A stretch of DNA of 64,000 nucleotides, from assembly GCF_023065955.2 (NCBI RefSeq), contig NW_026622875.1, positions 12,006,501 to 12,070,500 on the forward strand, in the 5' to 3' direction. This document shows positions 12,256-22,770 of this stretch, piece by piece. Under the pieces are notes generated by a model. That model was not told the origin of the DNA. It made no database searches and saw only the letters and a program-made list of their open reading frames with translations. Every line of letters starts with the position of its first letter. Position 1 is the first letter of the stretch. The stretch is from Ursus arctos. Lineage: Eukaryota; Chordata; Mammalia; Carnivora; Ursidae. Made by a program: the position numbers and the translations under genes.

Positions 12256-12460
12256 TTGGGACACGGAACAAAAAGCAAATAATATCCAAAATTGTGACCT
12301 ACATTCTTCTATCTTAAAAAGAAAAAAAATGAAAGTAAAGCATTAGACTTCTACTATTTAAACTGTCTATAATTTCAAAAGAGCAAATTACATATCATAC
12401 AGTGAGAAAAACAAATGAAAAATCTAGTATATCATCCTTAATCAGAAGTGTCTTGGTTTT

Positions 12461-12657
12461 GAGTGCCTGGGTGGCTCAGTCGGTTAAGCATCTGCCTTCG
12501 GCTCAGATCATGCTCCCAGGGTCCTGGGATCAAGTCCCGCATCAGGCTCCCTGCTCAGTGGTGAGTCTGCTTCTCCCTCTGCCCCTCCCTCCCCACCCTA
12601 GACTCGCGCTCTCTGTCTCTCTCTCACAAAAGTAAATAAAATCTTTTTTTAAAAAAT
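12461..12657 (+). mobile_element. Carnivore tRNA-Lys SINE with target-site duplication
   Basis: Starts GAGTGCCTGGGTGGCTCAGT (A-box region), then GGTCCTGGGATCAAGTCCC (B-box region), a CT-rich body and an AATAAAATCTTTT tail. Flanking direct repeats AAGTGTCTTGGTTTT (12446-12460) and AAGTGTTTTGGTTTTT (12658-12673) mark the insertion by L1-type retrotransposition. The derived frame at 12402-12635 is element sequence. Confidence 0.95.
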
Positions 12658-12839
12658 AAGTGTTTTGGTTTTTAAATTTTATTTAAAAATTACTTTATAA
12701 AGAATCTCAGTAATATATAGATAAAAATCCAGAATTTTCAATATTGCTCCTTATAGAACTTTTGCCCTCGTAATAAGTAGCTATGTTAAAGCTAGGTATA
12801 TCTCTGGTATGCAACCAGGGATTGATGTTCTTGTTCTTA
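12658..12839. other. Short AT-rich unclassified stretch
   Basis: AT-rich sequence between a SINE and the minus-strand L1. It may include the L1 3' end, whose limit is uncertain. Confidence 0.4.
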
Positions 12840-14087
12840 GACAGACTTTACCCTTATTTTCTGAACAGATTTATTCAGATCTAATTTATATACCATAAAA
12901 CTCATAAAACTGTTTCTTGTTTGCAATTCAATGACCTTAATATATTTAAAGAGTTATGCAACTATCCTACAGTCTAATTTTAGAACATTTCCACCAAGCT
13001 AAGAAAAAACCTTGTGCCCATTTATAGTTATTACCTATTTCCATGCCTTTCTCTCCAGGTCTAGGCAACTACTTTTAACATTCCTTCTGTCTCTGTGGAT
13101 TTGCTTGTTCTGGACATTTTGTATAAATGAAATCATACAATGTGTTCTTTTGGGCTGGACTCCTTCCACTTAGCATGTTTTCAAGGGACCTCTGTGGTAT
13201 AGCACGTATCAGTACTTGGCTCCTTTTCATGGCTGACTAACATTTCATTGTTTAAATATACCACATTTGTTTTTTCATTTACTGGTTGTTTGATATTTTT
13301 ATTTTTTTTAATAGTAGACTTTTTAAAAAAGAGTTTATTTATTTATTTGAGAAAGACAGAAAGAAAGAGCATGAGCAGAGACAGAGAGAAGCAGACTCCC
13401 TGATGAGCAGAGAGCCCGATGCTGGGTTCGATCCCAGGACCACACCTTGGGATCATGACCTGAACAGAAGGCAGTCACTTAACCAACTGAGCCACCCAGG
13501 TGCCCCTTGCTTGAGGTTCCAGTTGTCTTCACATTTTGATTATTGTGATAATGCTGCAATGAACATTCATCTTTATATGTACATATGTTTTTATTTCTCT
13601 GGGGTGGATAACTATTAGTGAAATTGCTGAGTCATATCATAAGTTTGTTTGATTTTTTTTAAGAGACTGCCAAACTCTTTTCCAAAGTGGCTGCACCATT
13701 TTCCATTCCCACAAGCAGTGTATGAGGGCTCTAATCTCTCCAGATCTTTGCCAGTACTTCTTATTTTCAGTGCTTTTGATGATAGCTTGTTAGTGGGTGG
13801 GAAGTGGTAATTCATTGTAGCTTTAATTTGCATTTCCCTGATGACTAATGATGTTGAGCATCTTTTCATGAGCTTATGGGCCATTTTACATTTCCTTTGG
13901 AAAAATGTCTATTCAAATGTTTTGTCCATTATTTTATTCTTCAGTCATAAACGTTCTTTATGTATCCTGAATAACAGTCCCTTATGGAATACAGGATTTT
14001 CAAATATTTTTTTTCCCAGTCCATGCATTGTTGTTTCACTTTTTTGATCTTTTTTGAAGCAAAAAAGATCTTCATTTTGACTAAGTA
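12840..14087 (-). mobile_element. Old LINE-1 (L1M class), minus strand, split by a SINE
   Basis: Read on the minus strand this is a degenerate ORF2 C-terminus followed by 3' UTR. Plus-strand landmarks run from GGATTTGCTTGTTCTGGACA (13098), GTATAAATGAAATCATACAA (13121) and TTCCACTTAGCATGTTTTCAAG, across the SINE at 13317-13506, to CTGCCAAACTCTTTTCCAAAGTGGCTGCACC, TTTGCATTTCCCTGATGACTAATGATGTTGAGCATCTTTTCATG and CAGTCCATGCATTGTTG. All are in L1 order. It is 5'-truncated near 14087, and stops and shifts prevent coding. Confidence 0.9.
13317..13506 (-). mobile_element. Carnivore tRNA-Lys SINE inserted in the old L1
   Basis: Inverse SINE: an AT-rich tail (AGTTTATTTATTTATTTGAG), a purine-rich body, GGGTTCGATCCCAGGACC over the B box, and the head ending GAGCCACCCAGGTGCCCC. 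It interrupts the L1 at 12840-14087, so it is younger than that L1. Confidence 0.93.
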
Positions 14088-14139
14088 CATAGCAAGATAG
14101 ATGATATAGTTTAAGTGTATAAAATGCAAGACATTCTCT

Positions 14140-14487
14140 TTATACTTACCTCATTTATATGTGGAATCTAAAAAACGTAACAAATGAACAAAAATCAGAA
14201 ACACTCATAAATACAGAGAACAAACTGGTGATTTCTGGTGGGGGCGGGGGGATGGATGAAACAGATAAAGGGGATAAAAAGGTATAAACTTCCAGTTGTA
14301 AAATAAATAAGCCATGGAGATGAAAATTACAGGATAGGGAATATAGTCCACAATGTGGCAGTAAGGGTGTGTATGATGCCATAATGACTACTCACCACGG
14401 TGAGTACTGAGTAATGCATAAAATTATCAAATCACCATGTCGTACACCTGAAACTAACATAACACTGTATGTCAACTATACCTACAT
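14140..14487 (+). mobile_element. Carnivore L1 3' UTR fragment
   Basis: Begins TCATTTATATGTGGAATCTAAAAAACG and continues with AATACAGAGAACAAACTGGTGATTTC. It ends with the diagnostic GTACACCTGAAACTAACATAACACTGTATGTCAACTATAC. Its orientation is opposite to the adjoining L1 at 12840-14087. The two derive from different L1 lineages, so this is not one inverted copy. Confidence 0.9.
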
Positions 14488-15329
14488 AGTAAGTTTCTTT
14501 TAAACAAATCACTTGTAGGTTCAGAGCTTAGTAAGAATGAAACAAGAAGGCTGGTGAAAGAAAAGCTAATGAGGGAGGCGTGCCATCTGAAAAGTAAGGA
14601 TATATCCAGTCCTTTCTCAGCCTGGAGCTGAGCAGTCAGGGTGGAGAATACAGAGAAGAGCCGGCATGAGGGGGTGAGAGGTTGGACCTGTTCTCTATAA
14701 AGGGTAAGAGCAGAAACCATAAATCAATTTAGAAATGTACTCGGAGTATGTGGACACTGGAGTTTATGGAAAGTGATCTGCTTAAAGATTACAGATACTA
14801 AAGAATTTTTAATTGTCTCTTTAACAAGCAGCAGGAGGAATACGGTTGCATTCCATGCAGCAAGAATAAATATTTTTACTGATCCACGGAAAATTCAAGT
14901 AAGATGTCTCATCTAGAATATATTATTAATTCCCTCTATTAGGCTTTGTAATGAAGTCTACTCCCACTACCATTTGCTTACAAGTTACTAATCTACTTGT
15001 TGCCAAAACCATATAGTCTCTCACTCTGATGAGCAAGAAAGATAATGAGAAAGATGAGACAAATGTCTGTCAATTGAGAAGGCTGTTGAATTTCAAAGCA
15101 TAAAAAGAAAGGCTCTATATATAGACCTTAAGTTCTAGATTTTTCTCAGTCTAAAGGTACTTTAACAATCTTTTTTTTTTTTAATAGATGAGGCTGCTTG
15201 AGAGACTAGAGATTAGAACCCAATCTAGCGAGCTCCCTATGACACGATTTTATACGCAAACATAACGAGCCTGTATTGTTCCAGGGTTTCCGCTATCACA
15301 TATATGCATCATCCCTTTAATAATATCAT
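14488..15329. other. Unclassified non-coding stretch
   Basis: No gene or repeat family recognised. A T-run lies at 15171-15182. Confidence 0.5.
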
Positions 15330-15404
15330 AAGCTCTTCAGGACAGAGGCTTTTTTCCCCCATGTCCTCAGTATCCAACAGAGTGTTTGGCTTAAAAAGCA
15401 TTTG
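15330..15404 (+). mobile_element. L2 3' end fragment
   Basis: AAGCTCTTCAGGACAGAGGC, then CAACAGAGTGTTTGGCTTAAAAAGCATTTGTTGAAT, matches the L2 3' terminal module (start-of-interval phrase, then ...ATTTGTTGAAT). Confidence 0.65.
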
Positions 15405-15487
15405 TTGAATCACTATATTATACACTTGAAACTAATATAATACTATATGTTAATTATACTGGAATTTAAAACAATAAAAAGTTTTAA
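15405..15487 (+). mobile_element. L1 3' end remnant
   Basis: CACTATATTATACACTTGAAACTAATATAATACTATATGTTAATTATACTGG is the carnivore L1 3' terminus with an A-rich tail. It is heavily 5'-truncated and abuts the L2 end. Confidence 0.8.
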
Positions 15488-15673
15488 GAAGCATTTATCA
15501 CACTTTAGTTACTTATAAAATCTCAGCCTGTTGTTTCTTTAGAACTAAAATTCTATATCCACAAAGCTATTGTTTGCTATTAGATTTTTCAGCTTTTGTT
15601 CTCCCTTACTTCATCTTCTGTTACTTATTTGTTGCTCTTTTTTTATTTCAACGATAAGATAAATTCTTAAATT

Positions 15674-15868
15674 CTTTTTTTTTTTTAACATAGAGAGAGT
15701 GGGGGTGGGGGAGGGGAGAGGCCAAGGAAGAGGGAGAGAAAGAATCTTAACCAGGCTCTACGCCCAGTGCAGAGCCCAATGTGGGGCTCTATCTCATGAC
15801 CCTGAGCTCATGACCTGAACTGAAACCAAGAGTTGGATGCTTAACCGACTGAGCCACCCAGGAGCCCC
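15674..15868 (-). mobile_element. Carnivore tRNA-Lys SINE with target-site duplication
   Basis: Inverse SINE with head at the right (ACCGACTGAGCCACCCAGGAGCCCC). Perfect 12-bp direct repeats AAGATAAATTCT lie at 15656-15667 and 15869-15880. The body is diverged, suggesting an older subfamily. Confidence 0.94.
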
Positions 15869-16167
15869 AAGATAAATTCTAAAACATCAGAAATTAAAAT
15901 TTTTTTAAAATAATACAGATTACACTGGAAGAAAAGGGATTATCTTTGGAAGAACAAATCCTCAGATAAATTTTCTAATCAAAGTAAAACACAAATAAAG
16001 CAATTAAAGCACTAAATCCAATTCAACAAGCACTGATGGAATCTTATGTTTTATGCACTGAAGCTGCAATAGCATCTTATCCAATATATAAGACCGAGAC
16101 CCTACCCTTAAGCAACTCATATAGAAGAAATTTTGTATGACAATTTCATCAATTAATTATATATATA

Positions 16168-16362
16168 TTTTTTAAAGATTTTTTTTATTTATTTGACAGA
16201 GATAGAGACAGCCAGCGAGAGAGGGAACACAAGCAGGGGGAGTGGGAGAGGAAGAAGCAGCCTCATAGCGGAGGAGCCTGATGTGGGGCTCGATCCCAGG
16301 ACTCCGGGATCACGCCCTGAGCCGAAGGCAGACGCCTAACCGCTGTGCCACCCAGGTGCCCC
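16168..16362 (-). mobile_element. Arctoid-type SINE with target-site duplication
   Basis: Inverse SINE with GACAGCCAGCGAGAGAGGGAACACAAGCAGG, TGGGGCTCGATCCCAGGACT and GCCGAAGGCAGACGC, as in the younger copies of this window. Direct repeats TCAATTAATTATAT lie at 16149-16162 and 16363-16376. Confidence 0.95.
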
Positions 16363-16399
16363 TCAATTAATTATATTTTAAAGCAGTAATACTTCATAG

Positions 16400-16600
16400 A
16401 TACTATCATGAAGTACCGAATACTTTATTTAACACATTTAATCTTCACAACAACCCTAAGAGGTAAGCGCTACTATATGTTAGTTTTACGAATGAGGAAA
16501 CTGAGGCACGGAGAAGGTAAACGGTCTGCCTGGTACACAGTTAGTGTTTGGCAGAGCTAGTCTCTGAACAAGGCAGTGTTGACTCAGCCCGCATTCTTGG
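16400..16600 (-). mobile_element. MIR SINE
   Basis: A good inverse MIR match: CACATTTAATCTTCACAACAACCCTAAGAGGTAAG, then GAATGAGGAAACTGAGGCACGGAGAAGG, and GGCAGAGCTAGTCTCTGAAC. Confidence 0.85.
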
Positions 16601-19500
16601 GCCACATCGTCCTGCCTTTCAACTAACTGCAACATTTCTGTGTATTTTACTTCTTCTCACTAAGAGATCACCAAAATTCGTCCAGATTTGCTGGTTATTT
16701 TTATCTCAGGAAGGTAAATCCATTTTTGACCTTTGACAGACTCCTCATCCAGAAGTGGCCTGCAGGTTGTAAAAGCCTTGACAAATCTAAGACATCATGA
16801 AACGATTATTTGGATTGGATGAAAATGTCTACTTGGAAGCATAAGCATATGTTACAGCACACACATGCATTCCCCAAAGCTTGTACGTGCCACAGGGCAC
16901 TTCAAGTTAGAGACCTTCAGGGAACAAACTAGAATTAATACAGACCACTAAAAATCTAGGCTGCTTTATGGCCAGACCACTCACAACAACAGCAACCACG
17001 ACAAAAACTCTACTCAAAAACAATGTATCAGTTTTTTTAAATGTGAAAATCATAATAAATACTATAGTGTCTATAGAACTTTATCATAAAATGCAAAGGA
17101 AGGTAGACTGACGGAAGGAGGTAAAAAAAAGTCTGCTGAATTATGAGAGAACCACATCAGAAATTGTGGGTGGATAAGCGGATGAAGGCTTTCACATACT
17201 AGAGCAAAAATAGAGACAGATGGGTTTGGATCAATTACTTTGTCATTGTTTCTTTTGCACCTGACCAACCCCGGGAGAAGCTGGGAGGAAAGGTCGCAGT
17301 GCCCGTACCACACCCTCTCCCGGCTTGCTGAGTTCAGCTTTGTTAGTATGCTCGGCGTTCTGCTGCCCTTGCTGGCAGCACCAAACATTAAGAAGCTGGA
17401 GGGCAATCACTTAAGAATCTCCCGGTCTTCCAAGTTATACTGACATCAAGTCCCTCTATACCAATCCTGTTTGAATTTACATTACGGACCCTATGCTATA
17501 GCAGAAGAAACTATATTTGGAATGGGTTACAGTGAAAAAGCACACGGATAGCTTTGCCACTAGAATTATTGCTTTGCTTAATTTTGGGTCTTTCCTCCTT
17601 TCTGTTAAACACACTTGAAAGTGGAAAAATGCATATTTTATTCAGAACAAAATACTTCACTACATTAAGTCCAATTATAGTTAGTAGCCTATGGGTCATT
17701 GTATAGAAAGTACGGCTTTCAGTCCAAGCAAAAGCATCCCAGAAATCATTCACACATTTCCACGTCCAATTTCAGCACGAGTGCAAATTTTCTTCTCCTT
17801 TCATCTCCAGCAACATTAATACAAACTAGAGATAATATGGGGACACTATTATGGGCTTTCTTTCCCAGTAGCCCTATTTTAGGACGGAGGTATTAACTAA
17901 AGTCCAGTATCATTTAAAATAAGACAAAAATAGATAGAAAATGTCACTTTCCCTCATCTTATTCAGTAGAAAAGTTTTTGTCCAATTCAAAAGAAATATC
18001 TGTTGATTAAAACCTACTTTTACAGTCCGGGTTGATGTGGTTACCTTTCTGCAAAGCACCAGGACCAGAGAAAATGACTTGTTTTCCGTAGTGCTGCTTT
18101 TAATTTGGCCCTAATGAGGAGTTGAGCCCTTCTTGTAACTTTGTTCCTTGGGTTGCTGAAGGCTTGATTTACTCATCCCAGTAAAAGTCCCTACTTGTTC
18201 GCCTCCTGCTCTGAACAAAGGCTGATTTTCTTAAGAAAAGAGTTAGTGAATGCTTTCCCTTAGGCATTGGGACTAGCTCCCTCCAGAGAAGTGGGCTGTT
18301 GCATGGCTTTTTGTCATCTTTCATCACCAAAGTTTTTGCAAAAGGCCGCAGAAACTGTGGTAGTCACGTCGTCGGTCTTTGCTTTCACAAAACCAGTGAT
18401 GGAAATCAACTGTAAACAATTTTAGCAACAAATGTTTGTTGGCACACGAATCTGAATTTACAGCAATTAGAGATAATACACACATTTTCATGGAAGAGTA
18501 GGCCTAGGCTACCCGCTTGGCTTTGGCTTCCCCATTGCAGTCGATAACATCAAACACTGAAAACTGAGAGCTGCTGAATACAGCTCCAAGCAGCTTCAGG
18601 TTGAGCGATGTTATCAGTGGTTGCAAGAGTAACCGAGAACTCCAGGGCCCGGCTCCGTCTTAGCTTGTAAAAATGTCTCTCAGTTCTATCCCTAATATAT
18701 TTGTATGTAGAAAGTAGCCGGGTATCCGTATGTTCCTAAATGCCAGGAATTTTTCTGAAAGGGAACAGAGGATTTTCAAACGCTGAAGATGTGCTGATAA
18801 AATGGAGACATGCAAAATTTTGTCTGTTGACAACTACTCTAATCCTTCACTTACATGCAGATATTAGCAACAAATTCCAGGTGTTCTGAACAACTCTTAA
18901 GGACCTGTCTGTGAGCATTTTAAATGCAAGGGTATTCTTTACCCCTCCTAATAAAGCAGTGTCCCCGATTTATGAATCATTTTGCACAGCTCGGCTGCAC
19001 AAAACAGGTTAATTCCTGCATAGAGAGCTGCCGAAAGGAGGGAGCTTAGGAGACAGAGCTTTCCCAGGAGTGCCTCGCTTCTTCGTTCCTGAGGGTCTGT
19101 GCCTGGAAGCCTTGAGAAACACAGACGACATGGGAGAAAATGAGAACACGCATCCCAGGGCTCTGAATTCTTTTCCCGAGTCTCCCCACTAGTGACCCGA
19201 CTCCCAGCAAGTGACCAGACATTTTGCTTCAGGACTAACAGCAGACAGCTAGCCTAGCTACTAGGGGCCTGGCTATGGGGCAGGACACAGAGAAAAACCT
19301 AAAAAATAAACTTGGAGAAATCTTTAAAGTAGAACTTTCCAGAACACATAGGTTTTCCCAGAAAAGAAAATTATTAACAGGTTAATGTTCAAATATATTC
19401 ATTCAAGAGTGGTATTAAGATATTTAAGTTTACATAACATTTGCATCTAAGGGAATACCAGGAAATAATAAGGAAGGCAGAAAATGAGGAAAACCACCTT
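16601..19500. other. Repeat-poor non-coding stretch, about 2.9 kb
   Basis: I recognise no SINE, LINE or LTR here, unlike most of the window. Base composition is near balanced between 17240-17420 and 18500-19260. Frames 17071-17406 minus and 17240-17443 plus overlap and lack domains. It could hold constrained regulatory DNA, but sequence alone does not show this. Confidence 0.5.
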
Positions 19501-19516
19501 TTCTTGATGCAGTTCT

Positions 19517-19690
19517 TTTTTTTTTTTTTTTGTAATGATTTTTTATTATATTATGTTAGTCACCATACAGTACATCCCCGGTTTTCTATGTAAGGCTCGA
19601 TGATTCATTAGTTGCGTATAACACCCAGTGCACCATGCAATACGTGCCCTCCTTACTACCCATCACCAGTCTATCCCATTCCCCCACCCC
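19517..19690 (-). mobile_element. Young, severely 5'-truncated L1 stub
   Basis: Inverse L1 3' end: a T-run of about 16, then TTTTTTATTATATTATGTTAGTCACCATACAGTACATCC, CATTAGTTGCGTATAACACCC and CCCATTCCCCCACCCC. Perfect 16-bp direct repeats TTCTTGATGCAGTTCT flank it (19501-19516 and 19691-19706). It is about 174 bp long. The intact duplications and close match to the 59442-59664 copy suggest a relatively recent insertion. Confidence 0.95.
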
Positions 19691-19706
19691 TTCTTGATGC
19701 AGTTCT

Positions 19707-20757
19707 GACCTAGAACAGGGTTCAGCCCAGGTTGTTCTCATATACATTCACTGGAGATTAATTAGAAAACAAACTGTTAAGAAAAAGAATGCCCCATTTA
19801 ACAAGTTTTGTTTTAAAACATTACTACAGCCAAGTATTACTAAAGTAATTAAACATGACTAAGTATTTAGAAGGCTCTTAAATTCCATCTAACTTCTTTT
19901 AGCTCTGATATAATTCTTGCATTTTTTTTCCCTTTTCCTTTGGGTTTGAATATAAAAACACGTGATTAAAATTATACTATTATAATTCAAAATATTGAGG
20001 TAAAAGTCTGAACGTAACAGTTTTTAAAAGTTAGCCTTTTTGGGTTAGGCCAGTTTACTTGAGGCCAAGTGCATAGAATGTTTATCTGTGCAATGATCAA
20101 AGGCATTATCACATCCCAAATCCCTGAAGTCTCTCTAGCTTCTCTAGCAAGGTGCATTAGCCGACTAATAGTATTTCCAGATAGAAAAATGGAAAGGAAA
20201 ATGCTGAGCCTGACACTGAGAGAAGAGCTTAATAGGCTTGTGTACATACATTATTAGCCTTATGACTCACGATGGATCTGCAGAGCGCGACGGCCAACTC
20301 CATCGCAGAGGGTCCGTCATTAACACTCACCCTGATCCCTGCTGCCTCTTTGCCCCGAAAATTCTCTTACAAGCTTTCCAAATAGATGTTTTAACTTAAT
20401 ATTTCTTCAAGGAGGAGAGAATGTAAGCAAGTTCAAGACACAAACCAATCTGACCTCACATTTTCTTCGCCGATTTCAACAAATACTACGTTCCAGACTT
20501 CGTTTTATTTGCAGTCTTTCTCTCTATTCACAGAGAAGGAATTAACACCAAGTCACTCAAGGGCTGACAGGAAAATAAAGAAAAAGAGAGCCCTTCTCCT
20601 CTCCTTTTCTAACAACAAATTACTTTCAAACTGTTCTAAGTGTGATATTTTTCAACAAATCGGGCAGCGCTAGGCTAAAATGTATCAAATACATAATAAT
20701 GGAACTGGTAGTAAACTAATTTCATTTAGTTATCAAAACTGTTACCCCCCCTTTTTG
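19707..20757. other. Unclassified non-coding stretch
   Basis: No family recognised. Overlapping 62- and 86-codon frames at 19987-20257 lie on opposite strands and show no domain. Confidence 0.5.
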
Positions 20758-20773
20758 CTTCCTGCCATCTATT

Positions 20774-20968
20774 TTTTTTTTTAAAGATTTTATTTATTTA
20801 TTTGACAGAGAGACAGCCAGCGAGAGAGGGAACACAAGCAGGGGGAGTGGGAGAGGAAGAAGCAGGCTCCCAGCCGAGGAGCCCGATGTGGGACTCGATC
20901 CCGCAACGCCAGGATCACGCCCTGAGCGGAAGGCAGGCGCTTAACGACTGCACTACCCAGGCGCCCCA
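20774..20968 (-). mobile_element. Arctoid-type SINE with target-site duplication
   Basis: Inverse SINE of the younger type (GACAGCCAGCGAGAGAGGGAAC, GGACTCGATCCCGCAACG, GCGCCCC at the head). Perfect direct repeats CTTCCTGCCATCTATT lie at 20758-20773 and 20969-20984. The 87-codon frame 20802-21065 is element-derived. Confidence 0.96.
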
Positions 20969-20984
20969 CTTCCTGCCATCTATT

Positions 20985-21639
20985 AACATGAGAATCCGAG
21001 GTATGACTGGAAATGAGTTCTTTTTCCCTACATCAATAGCAAACTGGTATTTCTGTTACCTTTGATCAAGCCCAGAAATAAAAGAAATTATGATCTCCAA
21101 ATTTAAATATCCATTGAGATTTGCACAGTGGTTTCCCATTCTTTCATGCTTTCTGGAAGATTCTAGAAAGACATCGCTTATAAGAATTGCTTAAACATGC
21201 TTATAACTACAGTGTTTCCCGGTGCAGAGCAAATAATTCCCATTGCCTCTAAACAAAGCACAGACTAAAATGCAACAGTGATCTAAAACGTAGAATGAAA
21301 TAATAAGGAACTTCTACAGATCACTTCTTTGTAACTTCTGTAACTAATGCTATTTCAGAAACAGCTGGAAGAGAAATCTGTTTAAAATGGCTTCAGTTAG
21401 GGTGAAAAATTAGTATTTAATAATGTATTCACTTTAACATTTTCAGCGTTGGGATAGAGAGGGAGTTGTTTAATGTTTCGACAGCAATATCTTGTGTGTG
21501 CTCGCCTTGCACTTTAGACAAAATCTGAGCTAAGATGTCTCATCATCGCCCCTGTTCTTCCCACAGAAGTCCTCAGAACCCAGTTCTCCATTTGTAGGAC
21601 CAGCTCAGGACCCCAACCAGGCTCACTTGTTTAAATACA
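20985..21639. other. Unclassified non-coding stretch
   Basis: No gene or repeat family recognised. Confidence 0.5.
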
Positions 21640-22445
21640 CCTAGACCACGTCCCTTCTCCTTTTTCACTCTAGCCCCTTTTTCTAGCATTACCATTTCCC
21701 TTCCACACTTCACCTCCTATACCTACATCTGGTCTTACTACAATCCGATATTTTAGGATCCTGAGTCCTCCTGGAGAAACCACACCACCACGCAGTCACT
21801 GTTCCAGACGCCCCGTGACAGCTGGCCTGCAGCTCTCTCTGGTCAACTATTTATATGCGCATAACAAGTAGTCTCTGGCAGCCTCACAATGGCAAATCAA
21901 AACCATCAGCAAACTGTCTGTTGTCCATTTACCTTGCTGCCCCCACACTCTACCCTCCTTCTCGAACAGCACCCTCCTCTCCTATTTCACAAAGAAAATG
22001 AAGCTTGCCAGGTGTTTTCCTTTCTGATCTCCAAGGCTCATGCATCTGTCCCACCTTTAGATGGTCTTTTCTACTTGTCTAAGGTCTCTTGGCAGGGGAA
22101 GGGGGGGTTCACCAGCATCTCCTCCCTCCCCTGTGTCTTCAATGTCTTTCTTCTGTATCCCCACATTTTATCTACCGTCAGCACACTATTCCCTGGTTTC
22201 TGCCTCCGCCCTGCTAAAATTTTCCGGCAATGTTTGCCAGTGATCACTTCATACTGTTCCACGCAAACTCATTTTGATGATATTAACTGACATCCTTATA
22301 CTATTTGACATAGCTAATTGTTCCATTCTTCCTGGAATTTTCTCCTTTCTTCCCTCTCTGACCGCATACAGCAATGGTTCTCCACTTGTGTTTCCATTTC
22401 AGTCTTCTTCCCTGATCTTCTTTTATTCATCTCCTAAATGCCCAT
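21640..22445 (+). mobile_element. Probable L2 internal segment, diverged
   Basis: The long C/T-rich composition (TCCTCTCCTATTTCACAAAG, CTCCTTTCTTCCCTCTCTGACCGC and similar) matches the character of degenerate L2 ORF2 in the plus direction. The 133-codon frame 21889-22290 has no intact reverse-transcriptase motif and is probably a chance opening in this T/C-rich sequence. The assignment rests on composition and short matches. Confidence 0.4.
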
Positions 22446-22564
22446 GATCTTGAGGGGAGCTAAGTGACCAAACCAGGATTCAGATCCAGAAAGTAGAACT
22501 CCAGGGCCCAGCAATACAGGCCCCACGTTGCCTGATGGCTAAACCCAGTGGCTTAACAATTAAG

Positions 22565-22770
22565 GCAAAAAGGGTTCAAATCCCCACTCTGCCACTTACT
22601 GGATGGATGGATGCTTTGTGGCAAATTATTTAGCCTCTTTGAACACCTGTTTTCTCATGTATAGAATATAGGTAATAATACTTTCTGGACAGAGTTGCTG
22701 TGCGGAATAACTCTGGTAATAAAGGCAAAGTGTCTATAAATATGGCTTTCCAATAAATGATATCTATTAT
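22565..22770 (+). mobile_element. MIR SINE
   Basis: MIR order: AAAGGGTTCAAATCCCCACTCTGCCACTTACTGG, TTATTTAGCCTCTTTGAACACC, TTTTCTCATGTATAGAATATAGGTAATAATA, GCGGAATAACTCTGGTAATAAAGG. A GGATGGATGGATG insertion interrupts it. Confidence 0.85.

Noticed and set aside
12461..12540. SINE heads resembling tRNA-Lys genes (also at all other SINE sites)
   Set aside because: A- and B-box-like motifs are present, but the cloverleaf is not preserved and the 3' CT-rich body and A-tail identify SINEs.
21889..22290. 133-codon frame as a candidate gene
   Set aside because: Lies in a C/T-rich segment probably derived from L2, overlaps a minus frame, and has no domain.
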